Assembly (NCBI GenBank): GCA_910583525.1
Contig: CAJTXL010000008.1
Span: 1-64,000, forward strand
From: an uncultured Muribaculaceae bacterium
GTDB lineage: Bacteria > Bacteroidota > Bacteroidia > Bacteroidales > Muribaculaceae
Length of the DNA stretch: 64,000 nt
Reading direction: 5' to 3'
The number at the start of each line of letters is the position of its first letter. Positions within the stretch are counted from its first letter, which is position 1. The position numbers and the translations under genes are program-made. The notes beneath the pieces are model-generated. The model was not told the DNA's origin and ran no database searches. It saw only the letters and a list, made by a program, of their open reading frames with translations. This document shows, in pieces, positions 16,830 to 25,535 of the stretch.

Positions 16830-17870
16830 ATGAAAAAGATTTTCGGCGTTTTATTGGCACTTGCCGCATGCAGTATGAGCATGCAGGCCACACCCGACAC
16901 AACACGTACTGACGGGGCATGGCGCTATATGCCCAAATTCAACGGCACATTCCGCGGCTTTTTCCAACAATCGACTGTAAAAAGCGAGAGCCGTTTTACC
17001 GTAGCGAACGCGCGTCTGTGTGCAGGCGGATATGTGTTGCCATGGCTCGACTATCTCGTACAGGTCGATTTCTGCGCGGCCGGCAAAATACGCCTTATGG
17101 ATGCCTATGCCACCGTAACACCCATGCAGGGCCTTAAAGTAATACTCGGACAGACACGCGTGCCCTTCAGTGTCGAAGCCTCACGCGCACCGCACCTTTA
17201 TTATTTCACCGACGTGTCACTTACTGCCGACTTCGGAAATCTCCGCTCGGTGGGCATCAAAGCAGGCTATAAGACCAAGGGGGTGCCATTGTACTTCGAA
17301 GGCGGAATATTCAACTCTGCCGACATGGTAGACCATAACGTATGGAACAGAGCCCTTACCTACGGAGTAAAGGCAAACTACACCGCCGGATACGGCCTAA
17401 GACCCGAGGTGGCTTTCATGTCGCGAGTGCCGGGCGGCACCGGAAATGGGATTCGTGTAAATCAATGGAACGCCTCGCTCTCATGGACTTACGGTCGTTT
17501 CTTTGCCGAAGGCGAATACATATACCGCCATTATACCGGCGACTCACATAAACCGTCGCATGCCTACAACTTTTTTGTCGACTATGGCATTCCCGTCAAT
17601 TGGCGCATGGCCGACAAACTATCGTTCCAGGCACGTCTCGACGGCATAAGCGATGCCTCTAACGGCATTCGGCAGTCCGACGGCACTCTTGCCACCACCA
17701 TCGACGGACACCGACGCATAACAGCCGGCGCAACGGCATCGCGCACTGTCGGCAAATTATATTGCGCTTTCCGGCTCAATTACGAGCAATATTTCTACGG
17801 ACATACCGAAAATACCGCCATCGCTACCGAAAACAGCATGCTTGTGGCAGGGCTTATATTCCATTTCTGA
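16830..17870 (+). CDS. OprO/OprP-family porin
   Basis: The start is placed at 16830 (MKKIFGVLLALAACS...), 8 bp after the previous stop, because it begins a signal peptide; an upstream in-frame Met lies inside the preceding gene. The mature protein resembles phosphate-selective porin O/P: FRGFFQQ, then a strand with NARLCAGGYVLPWLDYLVQVD, then LKVILGQTRVPFSVEA, and it ends in an aromatic strand (LVAGLIFHF). Porins of this family are trimeric 16-strand channels for anions or small solutes. The substrate cannot be told. Last gene of the operon. Confidence 0.8.
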   Translation: MKKIFGVLLALAACSMSMQATPDTTRTDGAWRYMPKFNGTFRGFFQQSTVKSESRFTVANARLCAGGYVLPWLDYLVQVDFCAAGKIRLMDAYATVTPMQGLKVILGQTRVPFSVEASRAPHLYYFTDVSLTADFGNLRSVGIKAGYKTKGVPLYFEGGIFNSADMVDHNVWNRALTYGVKANYTAGYGLRPEVAFMSRVPGGTGNGIRVNQWNASLSWTYGRFFAEGEYIYRHYTGDSHKPSHAYNFFVDYGIPVNWRMADKLSFQARLDGISDASNGIRQSDGTLATTIDGHRRITAGATASRTVGKLYCAFRLNYEQYFYGHTENTAIATENSMLVAGLIFHF

Positions 17871-17882
17871 CAATAAATTTTG

Positions 17883-17910
17883 TTTTGCTCTCGGCTTATT
17901 CGTATCTTTG
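17883..17910 (+). promoter_or_regulatory. Promoter of ychF, with an 18-bp element shared with the nfn promoter
   Basis: TATCTTTG at 17903-17910 is a perfect -7 element. The preceding TTTTGCTCTCGGCTTATT (17883-17900) is identical to 27305-27322, ahead of the nfn operon. The TTTG within it is 15 bases from the -7 box, shorter than usual, so the conserved block may be an upstream element rather than a plain -33. Confidence 0.65.
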
Positions 17911-17957
17911 CATCTCCAAAAAACTCTATAATAAAGAACGAAAAAACACTCACATAA

Positions 17958-19058
17958 ATGGCACTACAATGCGGCATCGTTGGGCTTCCCAACGTAGGTA
18001 AATCAACTTTGTTCAATTGCCTGTCGAACGCGAAGGCACAATCGGCAAACTTTCCATTCTGCACCATAGAGCCGAATGTCGGCGTAATAACCGTGCCCGA
18101 CGAGCGGCTCAACAAGCTCGTCGAAATGTGCAACCCTCGCTCAGTGGTGCCGGCGACAGTAGAAATCGTCGACATCGCCGGTCTTGTGAAAGGGGCTTCG
18201 AAAGGCGAAGGGCTCGGAAACAAATTTCTTGCCAACATCCGCGAAACCGATGCAATCATACACGTTCTCCGCTGCTTCGACGATGACAACATAACACACG
18301 TCGACGGCTCGGTAGACCCAGTCCGCGACAAGGAAATAATCGACTTCGAACTACAAATCAAAGACCTCGAAACGGTAGAGAGCCGCCTCGTAAAGACTTC
18401 AAAAGCCGCAGCCGCAGGCGACAAAACAGCCCGTATGCAGGCCGATGTGCTCGCTCGCATCAAAGAAGCCCTCGAGAAGGGACTTCCGGCACGCTCTGTG
18501 TCGTTCGATACCGTCGATGAACAGAAATTCGCCCACGAGCTGTTTCTGCTCACATCGAAACCCGTGCTTTATGTATGCAATGTCGACGACGAAGCCGCAG
18601 CCAACGGCAACGCGTACGTCGAAGCCGTCCGCGAAGCCATCAAGGACGAAGGCGCCGGACTGCTGATAGTGGCGGCACGCACCGAAAGCGAGATAGCCGA
18701 GCTCGACACATACGAAGAGCGTCAGGAATTCCTTGCCGAGATAGGGCTTACGGAGTCGGGCGTATCGCGTCTGATAAGAGCCGCATATGCACTGCTCGAT
18801 TTGCAGACCTACTTCACTGCCGGACCCGACGAGGTGAGAGCCTGGACTTTCATCCGCGGCTCAAAGGCCCCCCGGTGCGCAGGCATCATACACACCGATT
18901 TTGAAAAAGGGTTCATACGTGCCGAAGTGATAAAATATGACGATTTCGTGAACCTCGGCGGCGAGACAGCCGTTAAAGAAGCCGGAAAGATGGCCGTCGA
19001 AGGCAAAGAATATGTAGTGTGCGACGGCGACATCATGCACTTCCGTTTCAACGTATAA
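17958..19058 (+). CDS. ychF: Redox-regulated ATPase YchF (Obg family)
   Basis: The G1 motif GLPNVGKS at residues 8-15, the G3 motif DIAGLVKGASKGEG, and the G4 position with NVDDE in place of NKxD (the feature that gives YchF its preference for ATP) are all present. The C-terminal TGS domain includes RAWTFIRGSKAPRCAGIIHTD (split) and ends with DGDIMHFRFNV. The length of 366 aa is normal. YchF/OLA1 binds ribosomes and links translation to stress responses. It has its own promoter and is followed at 25 bp by the rhomboid gene. Confidence 0.97.
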   Translation: MALQCGIVGLPNVGKSTLFNCLSNAKAQSANFPFCTIEPNVGVITVPDERLNKLVEMCNPRSVVPATVEIVDIAGLVKGASKGEGLGNKFLANIRETDAIIHVLRCFDDDNITHVDGSVDPVRDKEIIDFELQIKDLETVESRLVKTSKAAAAGDKTARMQADVLARIKEALEKGLPARSVSFDTVDEQKFAHELFLLTSKPVLYVCNVDDEAAANGNAYVEAVREAIKDEGAGLLIVAARTESEIAELDTYEERQEFLAEIGLTESGVSRLIRAAYALLDLQTYFTAGPDEVRAWTFIRGSKAPRCAGIIHTDFEKGFIRAEVIKYDDFVNLGGETAVKEAGKMAVEGKEYVVCDGDIMHFRFNV

Positions 19059-19082
19059 CCCCCTACCCTATCACGACAGACC

Positions 19083-19835
19083 ATGTTCGGCAACTCGTCA
19101 TTCTTCAGCAACATCCCCCCGGTAGTCAAAAATCTGCTCATAATCAACATAATCGTATGGGCATTTATGGCTCTTCTACCGGCAGCCGACCGTATTCTCG
19201 ACAAATATCTTGCGCTGTACTATTTCTCCTCGCCAGCGTTCAGCCCCTTCCAGCTGTTTACCTACATGTTCCTGCACGGGGGCTTCATGCACCTGTTTTT
19301 CAACATGTTCGCGCTGCTGATGTTCGGCCGCACAATAGAAATGACCATGGGGTCGGCACGCTTCCTGTTCTACTATATATCATGCGGCATCTGCGCCGCC
19401 TTGGTGCAGATGGGCGTATTCGCCATCTACATAAGCAACCTTGAAAGCCTGCTGCCGCCCGATGTATGTACCGAAGTGATAAATCAGGGATGGGACTTGC
19501 TGCAACGGGGCTATAACTACTCCGACCCCGACTGTGCGGCTCTCAACGCATTTGTCAACACGCCCATGGTCGGTGCCTCGGGTGCAATCTACGGTGTGCT
19601 GCTTGCCTTCGGTTTCCTGTTCCCCAACATGCCGGTGTACATTTTCTTCATACCCGTGCCCATAAAATCGAAATGGCTCATAATCGGCTATTTTGTCCTT
19701 GAGCTTTTATACGGCATCTCAGGCTCGGCCGACGGCGTAGCCCATTTCGCACACCTCGGCGGCATGATTTTCGGATTTCTGCTTCTGCTCTACTGGAAGA
19801 AGAAAGGTGTGTTCAACAACCATTGGTTCTTCTGA
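19083..19835 (+). CDS. Rhomboid family intramembrane serine protease
   Basis: Six or so membrane segments are visible. The catalytic Ser lies in VGASGAIYGVL and the catalytic His in AHFAHLGGMIFGF, forming the rhomboid dyad. The L1-loop motif appears as LFTYMFLHGGFMHLFFNM, with the conserved His residues. Rhomboids cut transmembrane substrates within the bilayer. The 250-aa length includes an insertion of about 40 residues between helices 3 and 4. It is probably cotranscribed with the next gene, which starts 3 bp on. Confidence 0.92.
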   Translation: MFGNSSFFSNIPPVVKNLLIINIIVWAFMALLPAADRILDKYLALYYFSSPAFSPFQLFTYMFLHGGFMHLFFNMFALLMFGRTIEMTMGSARFLFYYISCGICAALVQMGVFAIYISNLESLLPPDVCTEVINQGWDLLQRGYNYSDPDCAALNAFVNTPMVGASGAIYGVLLAFGFLFPNMPVYIFFIPVPIKSKWLIIGYFVLELLYGISGSADGVAHFAHLGGMIFGFLLLLYWKKKGVFNNHWFF

Positions 19836-19838
19836 TTT

Positions 19839-20993
19839 TTGGCAAAAAAGACTAATAAAAAAGATACACGCAGGCCGCGCAGTGCATGGCAACGTTTCTT
19901 GCGTGCCGCAGCTCTGACGGTAGATATTGTCGCCGTGGCGGCTCTATGTCTCACGGCATACGCCGGCATGGTATCGCCGCTCAAACACGGCGGAATATGG
20001 GGAGTGTTTCCGCTTGCATTCCCGGTTTGCCTGCTCGCAGTCACGCTCATGGCCGTAGCCCAGCTGTTCTGGCACAGGCGCGGAGCTGTAATATGCTTCT
20101 TGGGCATGCTTTTGTGCGCCGGCCCGATTTTGACATACTGTCCGCTGAACTTTGTGAAACATAAAGTGCCCGAAGGCGCCGAGACTTTCACATTCATGAC
20201 ATATAACGCCCACAATTTCGTACCGCCGGGCGTCGCTGCTACGGCTACCCTGCCACCGGGCGACAATCCGCAATTGGACTATATTCTCAATTTAGACGCC
20301 GACATCGTATGCCTTCAGGAAGCCTTGCCTTTGGTCGTAAAAAGCGGCAAAGTGCTTTCGCTGCAACAAATCGAATCGTTGCACAAAAAGTATCCATACA
20401 TCTGTGTCAGCACCCAAGACCTGGCCGTATTGTCGAAATTCCCTATCGAGCCGATACATCTCGATGCAAACAGAAAGAACTTCCCCGGCGGACAAGTCAG
20501 GTGTTACCGCGTGAGCCTGCCGTCGGGACGGCTTGTAACCCTTTTCGACGTACATCTGCATTCCATGCAACTGAAAGACAACGACCTGCAGACATATAAA
20601 AACCTTACAGAGCTGAAAGGAGAGGACATCGGCAGCCTTAAAAGCCATATATTGTCTAAAATCAGTGCTGCGGCAGTAGGCCGTGCACGCCAGGTGCAAC
20701 AACTGCTACGCTATATCAGGCTATACGGAGGCCCCGACGCCATCATTTCGGGAGACTTCAACGACGTGCCCGGCTGCTATGCCATACGCACCCTTGAAGA
20801 CGTCGGCTTCAGAAGCGTATATCCCGACTGCGGCCTCGGCCCCATGATAACATTCAACAACGACAGGCTGTACTTCTGCATCGACCACACTCTATACCGC
20901 GGAGCCCTGCGACCCGTATCGATGAAAAAGGGACACACAAAAGCCTCCGACCACTATCCGCTTACCACCACATTCTATATCGAGGGCAAATGA
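19839..20993 (+). CDS. Membrane-anchored endonuclease/exonuclease/phosphatase family protein
   Basis: Start is TTG at 19839, since no in-frame ATG precedes the first membrane helix and the leader is a plausible basic N-terminus (AKKTNKKDTRRPR). Three membrane helices (about residues 18-105) anchor the protein. The catalytic domain shows all the EEP motifs: TYNAHNF, CLQEA, DVHLHSMQ, ISGDFNDVP and a terminal SDHYPL. The family includes nucleases, sphingomyelinases and phosphoinositide phosphatases; the substrate of this protein is unknown, but the anchored domain probably faces the periplasm. Confidence 0.88.
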   Translation: MAKKTNKKDTRRPRSAWQRFLRAAALTVDIVAVAALCLTAYAGMVSPLKHGGIWGVFPLAFPVCLLAVTLMAVAQLFWHRRGAVICFLGMLLCAGPILTYCPLNFVKHKVPEGAETFTFMTYNAHNFVPPGVAATATLPPGDNPQLDYILNLDADIVCLQEALPLVVKSGKVLSLQQIESLHKKYPYICVSTQDLAVLSKFPIEPIHLDANRKNFPGGQVRCYRVSLPSGRLVTLFDVHLHSMQLKDNDLQTYKNLTELKGEDIGSLKSHILSKISAAAVGRARQVQQLLRYIRLYGGPDAIISGDFNDVPGCYAIRTLEDVGFRSVYPDCGLGPMITFNNDRLYFCIDHTLYRGALRPVSMKKGHTKASDHYPLTTTFYIEGK

Positions 20994-21025
20994 CCCAAAA
21001 GCTCTTTACGTTTGTTTCATAAGAG

Positions 21026-22858
21026 ATGAACGAGGGAGCAAAAAACAAATTGAAAGGGCGGCTCGTCCGCGCCCGAAGACGTTACGACATGGCCTTAGGC
21101 TCAGCCGGACGACTGCTTGGCGTGCTTGTATACGGCTTCTCGCTCGTGGCTGTGGTGTGCCTTCTGCTCTATGCCGGCTTCGACAGTTCGGCCCTCGACC
21201 GTAAGCTTCTTCTGCGCCTGCTCCACATAGCCCAAGGCGTATTCATCGTCAACATACTTTTCAATTACACCCTGCGGTTCAAGGCGAGCATGCGCTCCAC
21301 CCTTTTCATCGGGAAAATCGCGGCCGCCATGATGCTTCTGACACTGATTCCGACAATATGGCCGCATACACATGAAGCTACGTCAGGATTTCTGCATTTT
21401 CTGCACAGCCGCCAATTCTTTTTCACCGGGCTTGCGATATACTCGGTGGCCGAACTGTCATATGGCACCATGCAAATGCTCGGCCGTCGCACCAACCCTT
21501 CGCTGATATTGTCGGTAAGCTTTCTGTTGTTCATATTCGCAGGCTCATTGGTGCTGATGCTCCCCAACTGCACCACAGCACCGATACGCTATATCGACGC
21601 GCTTTTCATGGCAGCGAGCGCCGTAAGCATGACCGGTCTGTGCACCGTCGATTTCGCCACTACTTTCACACCTACCGGGTGGCTCGTAATGGCCGTGCTG
21701 ATGCAAATCGGCGCCATGGGCGTGCTCACTTTCACAAGTTTTTTTGCCATGTTTTTCAGCGGCCGCGCCTCAATCTATAACCAACTACTTATGCGTGACT
21801 TCATATACTCGAAAAGCATAGGCACGCTGATGCCCGTAATATTGTATATCTTCACATTCACGATATGTGTGGAAGCCATAGGCGCCGTCGGCATCTACAT
21901 GGCGCTCCCCGACGGTCTATACGAAAATGCAACCGACAAAATGCTCTCCTCGGCATTCCACTCACTGTCGGCCTTCTGCAACGTCGGCTTTTCGACTCTG
22001 CCTCAAGGCATGTCCGACCCGGTGCTTATGAACGGCAATCAAGCCATATATCTCGTAATGAGCGTACTTATACTCGCAGGCGGCATCGGCTTTCCCAATC
22101 TTGTCAATCTCAAAGAAGCTGCCGGTGAACACCTTCGCAGGCTACGCGACAGACTGACCAATCGGAAAAGACAAAAACGCATCCACGTCTACGACCTGAA
22201 CACAAAACTCGTGCTGATATGGTCGGCATTCTTTTTCATTGCCGGAGCTGTAGTTTTCTATATTCTTGAATACAACCACTGCTTCACCGGCCTGCCGACA
22301 TGGAAACGGATTGCACAGGCCATATTCTGCTCCACGACAGTGCGTACTGCCGGTTTTACGACATACGGTCCCGGCGAATGGCTCGGAGCCACACTTCTTA
22401 TCGCCATGTTCATGATGTGGGTAGGATGTGCTTCACAATCGATGGGTGGCGGCATAAAAATCAACGCATTCGCAGCTGTAATGCTAAATCTACGCTCGAT
22501 AGCATTCGGACAAAACGGAGTGACGGCGTACAGACGGACTATTGCCCCGACATCTGTCCGACGCGCCAACGCCGTCATATGCCTGTCGATTTTCGCAATA
22601 ACATCATATTCCATAATAATAATGGTACTGCAACCCGAACTGCCAATGAAAGCGGTGATGTTCGAAGTCTTCTCGGCAATAACCACAACGGGAATGTCGC
22701 TTGGCATAACACCACAACTAAGTGATATATCGAAAATAGTAATAGCTTCGGCAATGTTTCTCGGACGTGTAGGAATTATTTCGGTGCTTTGCGGCACCGT
22801 AGGCAACCGCCCTGATATTTCGGGAATGCTGCCATCAGACGATATAATAATAAACTGA
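21026..22858 (+). CDS. TrkH/KtrB-type potassium uptake channel subunit
   Basis: 610 residues with about ten membrane segments and the four pseudo-repeated P-loops: SAVSMTGLCTVD, LSAFCNVGFST, TTVRTAGFTTYG and AITTTGMSLGI, each contributing a filter Gly. An N-terminal extension of about 130 residues with extra helices precedes the core. It pairs with the cytosolic RCK-domain gene 15 bp downstream. Together they import K+ under control of bound nucleotide, supporting osmotic balance and pH homeostasis. Confidence 0.93.
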   Translation: MNEGAKNKLKGRLVRARRRYDMALGSAGRLLGVLVYGFSLVAVVCLLLYAGFDSSALDRKLLLRLLHIAQGVFIVNILFNYTLRFKASMRSTLFIGKIAAAMMLLTLIPTIWPHTHEATSGFLHFLHSRQFFFTGLAIYSVAELSYGTMQMLGRRTNPSLILSVSFLLFIFAGSLVLMLPNCTTAPIRYIDALFMAASAVSMTGLCTVDFATTFTPTGWLVMAVLMQIGAMGVLTFTSFFAMFFSGRASIYNQLLMRDFIYSKSIGTLMPVILYIFTFTICVEAIGAVGIYMALPDGLYENATDKMLSSAFHSLSAFCNVGFSTLPQGMSDPVLMNGNQAIYLVMSVLILAGGIGFPNLVNLKEAAGEHLRRLRDRLTNRKRQKRIHVYDLNTKLVLIWSAFFFIAGAVVFYILEYNHCFTGLPTWKRIAQAIFCSTTVRTAGFTTYGPGEWLGATLLIAMFMMWVGCASQSMGGGIKINAFAAVMLNLRSIAFGQNGVTAYRRTIAPTSVRRANAVICLSIFAITSYSIIIMVLQPELPMKAVMFEVFSAITTTGMSLGITPQLSDISKIVIASAMFLGRVGIISVLCGTVGNRPDISGMLPSDDIIIN

Positions 22859-22873
22859 AAAAACTCTTATATT

Positions 22874-23560
22874 ATGCGATATTTAATCATAGGCCTCGGT
22901 ATATATGGCGAAAACCTCGCCCGTGACCTCACCGCCATGGGGCACGAGGTAATAGGAGCAGACCGTAACCAAAGCAATATCGACGCTGTAAAAGACTATA
23001 TCTCTACCGTCTACCTGATAGACTCTACAGAGCCGTCGCAGCTCGAAGTGCTGCCTCTGCGCAACGTCGACCTCGTAATAGTGGCTATCGGAGAAAACTT
23101 CGGGGCAAGCATAAAAACGGTGGCCTTGCTCAAAAAAGCCGGTGTCAGTCATATCTACGCCCGTGCCATAGATACGCTACACGAAGCTATTCTCGAAAGT
23201 TTTGAAATCGACCGTATAATAACGCCGGAACAACGTGCCGCAGCCGACCTCTCGCGCGAGCTTGAGCTTGGCAATGCCGTAATATCCATGAAAGTCGATT
23301 CTGAAAATATCATTTTATCTGTAGCTGTACCCGAATATCTCCTCGGTCTAAGCTACAAAGAATTGTCTCGTAAATTAAAAGAGGACTATTCCATTACCCT
23401 TATAGCGGCAACACGTCCAAACGAACGAAAAAACATATTAGGCGTAACCAACAAAGAACCGAAAGTAATTGACTTGTCGTCATCACCAGACCCGATTGTC
23501 GAACAGAACGATAAATTGACAATATATGGCTCATTGAAAGCAATATATAAACTCCGATAA
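22874..23560 (+). CDS. TrkA/KtrA-type RCK regulatory subunit
   Basis: A Rossmann fold starts at once with YLIIGLGIYGENLARDL; the Gly-rich loop is at residues 7-12 and an acidic residue closes strand 2 (GADRNQ). An RCK-C domain follows (about 135-228). At 228 aa it has one RCK_N/RCK_C set, like KtrA and unlike the doubled E. coli TrkA. It gates the TrkH-like channel encoded just upstream. The last part of the gene is AT-richer than its start. Confidence 0.92.
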   Translation: MRYLIIGLGIYGENLARDLTAMGHEVIGADRNQSNIDAVKDYISTVYLIDSTEPSQLEVLPLRNVDLVIVAIGENFGASIKTVALLKKAGVSHIYARAIDTLHEAILESFEIDRIITPEQRAAADLSRELELGNAVISMKVDSENIILSVAVPEYLLGLSYKELSRKLKEDYSITLIAATRPNERKNILGVTNKEPKVIDLSSSPDPIVEQNDKLTIYGSLKAIYKLR

Positions 23561-23565
23561 TTTTT

Positions 23566-23597
23566 TTTGCAAAATTGGCGGCAAGTGATTATCTTTG
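23566..23597 (+). promoter_or_regulatory. Promoter of the fimbria-like operon
   Basis: TTTG (23566-23569) and TATCTTTG (23590-23597) are separated by exactly 20 bases, a textbook Bacteroidetes promoter. It lies 32 bases upstream of the ATG at 23630. Confidence 0.8.
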
Positions 23598-23629
23598 CAG
23601 GCAGAAAAGCACAGCTAACCAGCCGTTTA

Positions 23630-24377
23630 ATGAATACAGCTCTCTCAAAATTACGCATCGTCGCCTTTGCACCTTTTGCTAAGGCGCTGATAATCTGCGC
23701 TTTAGTTGGGGGGGGTAATTCCTGAGCTACATTCCGCAGAACCGCCCGTGGGCGAGACGGAGCTCGGCATCGACACCGAGACCGCCGCGCCGGCGCATCT
23801 GTGCGTATCCGATTATTTTTACGGAAAAAGCCGTCTGAACGCGCTCACCTTCAAGGTCAACGCCGTCGCGGCCGCCGTGGCCGTCACCAACGCCGCCTTC
23901 GAGCTCGAATGGCGCCGCTGGTCGGTGCAGCTGCCGCTGTACTACTCCAACCTCGACTACTTCTCGCACCGCGTCAAGTTCCGCACGGGCGTCATACAGC
24001 CGGGCGTGCGCTACTGGTTCGCGCCCGACCGCGTCGTCGGCCACACGGGCTTCTTCGCCGGCGCCCACTTCGGCATCGCATGGTACAACATGTCGTTCGG
24101 AGGCACCGACCGCATCCAGGACCGCGACGGCCGCACCCCGGCCCTCGGCGGCGGCCTCGAGGGCGGATGGCGCCGCACCCTGGGACGTTCCGGGCACTGG
24201 AAGCTCGAGCTGTCGCTTGGCGTGGGCGTCTACAGCGCACGCTACGACCTCATCGACAACACCACGGGCGTGCTGCGGCACACATCGTCGAAGGTCTTCG
24301 TCGGCGTCGACCACGTCGGCGTCACCTTCGGATACTCCCTCGACCTCAAGAAGAAAGGAGGGGTGGTGACATGGTAG
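23630..24377 (+). CDS. DUF3575 protein, out of frame at a G8 run (possible phase-OFF)
   Basis: ATG at 23630 opens a signal peptide (MNTALSKLRIVAFAPFAKAL, then IICALVGG), which hits a stop at 23723 just after eight G (23708-23715). With seven G the same frame continues into the long downstream frame (VIPELHSAEPPVGET...) with a good cleavage site near LHSA. The downstream 220 residues resemble DUF3575: FKVNAVAAAVAVTNAAFELE, WSVQLPLYYS, then a barrel-like set of strands ending GVTFGYSLDLKKKGG. DUF3575 proteins commonly precede fimbrial genes in Bacteroides. As sequenced, no secreted full-length product can be made without slippage. The gene overlaps the next by 7 bp. GC rises sharply after about 23745. 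Confidence 0.75.
23708..23715 (+). repeat. G8 homopolymer run in the DUF3575 gene
   Basis: Eight consecutive G at codons 27-29 of the reading frame from 23630. Loss of one G, or gain of two, restores the frame; the present count gives a stop three codons later. Confidence 0.85.
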
Positions 24378-25486
24378 GACGTATAGCCGCCATGCGCCCG
24401 TATGCGCTCCTGGCCCTGTCCGCGCTGCTTCTGACGGGCTGCTGCATCCACCAGGAGCCCAAGCCGCCGGTCGAGGTCGAACCGCCGTCCGACACCCGTC
24501 CCTTCCGCCTGAGCCTCGTCTTCGACCGCGGCCTTCCGCTGCTCGGAGAATACGTCTACGACGCCGGTAACATAGCCCGGTCGCGCTCGCGCGGCCCCGA
24601 GGACGCCCTGCTGCCCCACGACGCGCGCTACACCGTCAACGCCTACGGCATCAGCCGCGGCGGCGAGGTTGTGCGCCGTCCCGACGCATCGTTCACCTTC
24701 ACGCGCCCGGCCGCGGCCGACCTCGACACCGTCGTCGACATCGCCGTGCCCGAGGGCGACTACCGCCTCATCGTCTTCGTCGACCACGTCGACGCCGGCA
24801 CCGCCTCCGACAAATACTACGACACTTCCGACTTCGAGGAGATTATCCTGCGCGACCGCGGCCGCCACAGCGGCTCCAACCCCTGGCGCGAAGCCTTCGT
24901 CGGCTATGCCGAGACCTCGGTCGTGAGCCGCGCCCCCGACGGCAGCCCCTCGCGCTCGCCCGTCGACGGCGCCACCGTGGAGATGCACCGCCCAATGGCA
25001 AAGTACCGCTTCATCTCCACCGACCTGCGCCGATTCATCGAACAGTCGGCACGTTCGCGCGCCGGGCGCGAAGCCGCGGCCGACGGCAAGGGCGGCGAAC
25101 CCTCGCGCGCCCCGGCTCTTGGCGACTACCGCGTCACCATGCACTACACGCGCTACATGCCCTGCTCCTTCAACATGTTCACCGACCGCCCGGCCGACTC
25201 GTGGACAGGCGTGAGCTACGAGTCGACCATCCGACCCCTGGGCGACGACGAGGCCGAAGTCGCCTTCGACTACGTCTTCGTCAACGGCAGCGAGACCGCC
25301 GTCACCGTCGCCATGGAGGTGCACGACACCGACGGCACCCTGCTGGCGCGCATCCCGGCCTTCGAGGTGCCCCTGCGACGCTCCATGGAGACAATCGTCC
25401 GCGGCGAGTTCCTCACCACGCGCGCCGGCGGCGCCATAGGCATAAGCCCAGGTTTCGACGGCAGCTTCGACATAGAAATCAGATGA
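24371..25486 (+). CDS. FimB/Mfa2-like (DUF6562-type) lipoprotein
   Basis: The start at 24371 (MVGRIAAMRPYALL...) overlaps the DUF3575 stop and gives a lipobox LLTGCC; a longer in-frame opening upstream is only the shadow of the DUF3575 gene. The body contains the pattern seen in fimbrillin anchors: a strand GDYRLIVFVDHVD, then DKYYDTSDFEEIILR and REAFVGYAE. This fits a lipoprotein that anchors or caps a surface fimbria. An Arg-, Ala- and Asp-rich composition follows from the extreme GC at third codon positions. Placed between the DUF3575 and fimbrillin-like genes. Confidence 0.7.
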   Translation: MVGRIAAMRPYALLALSALLLTGCCIHQEPKPPVEVEPPSDTRPFRLSLVFDRGLPLLGEYVYDAGNIARSRSRGPEDALLPHDARYTVNAYGISRGGEVVRRPDASFTFTRPAAADLDTVVDIAVPEGDYRLIVFVDHVDAGTASDKYYDTSDFEEIILRDRGRHSGSNPWREAFVGYAETSVVSRAPDGSPSRSPVDGATVEMHRPMAKYRFISTDLRRFIEQSARSRAGREAAADGKGGEPSRAPALGDYRVTMHYTRYMPCSFNMFTDRPADSWTGVSYESTIRPLGDDEAEVAFDYVFVNGSETAVTVAMEVHDTDGTLLARIPAFEVPLRRSMETIVRGEFLTTRAGGAIGISPGFDGSFDIEIR

Positions 25487-25535
25487 CAAATCAGACCAAT
25501 AAGACCAATTATATTATAAACCAAAACAAAGCACT

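Noticed and set aside
19117..19122. C6 run near the start of the rhomboid gene as a third contingency tract
   Set aside because: Only six bases long, the frame is intact and it encodes ordinary residues (IPP).
23801..24370. 190-residue in-frame extension upstream of the FimB-like lipoprotein
   Set aside because: Arg-rich antisense-like reading inside the DUF3575 gene; the lipobox start at 24371 explains the protein fully.
24242..25489. Minus-strand frame of 415 aa across the FimB-like gene
   Set aside because: Val/Asp/Gly-rich shadow caused by very high GC; the real gene is on the plus strand.
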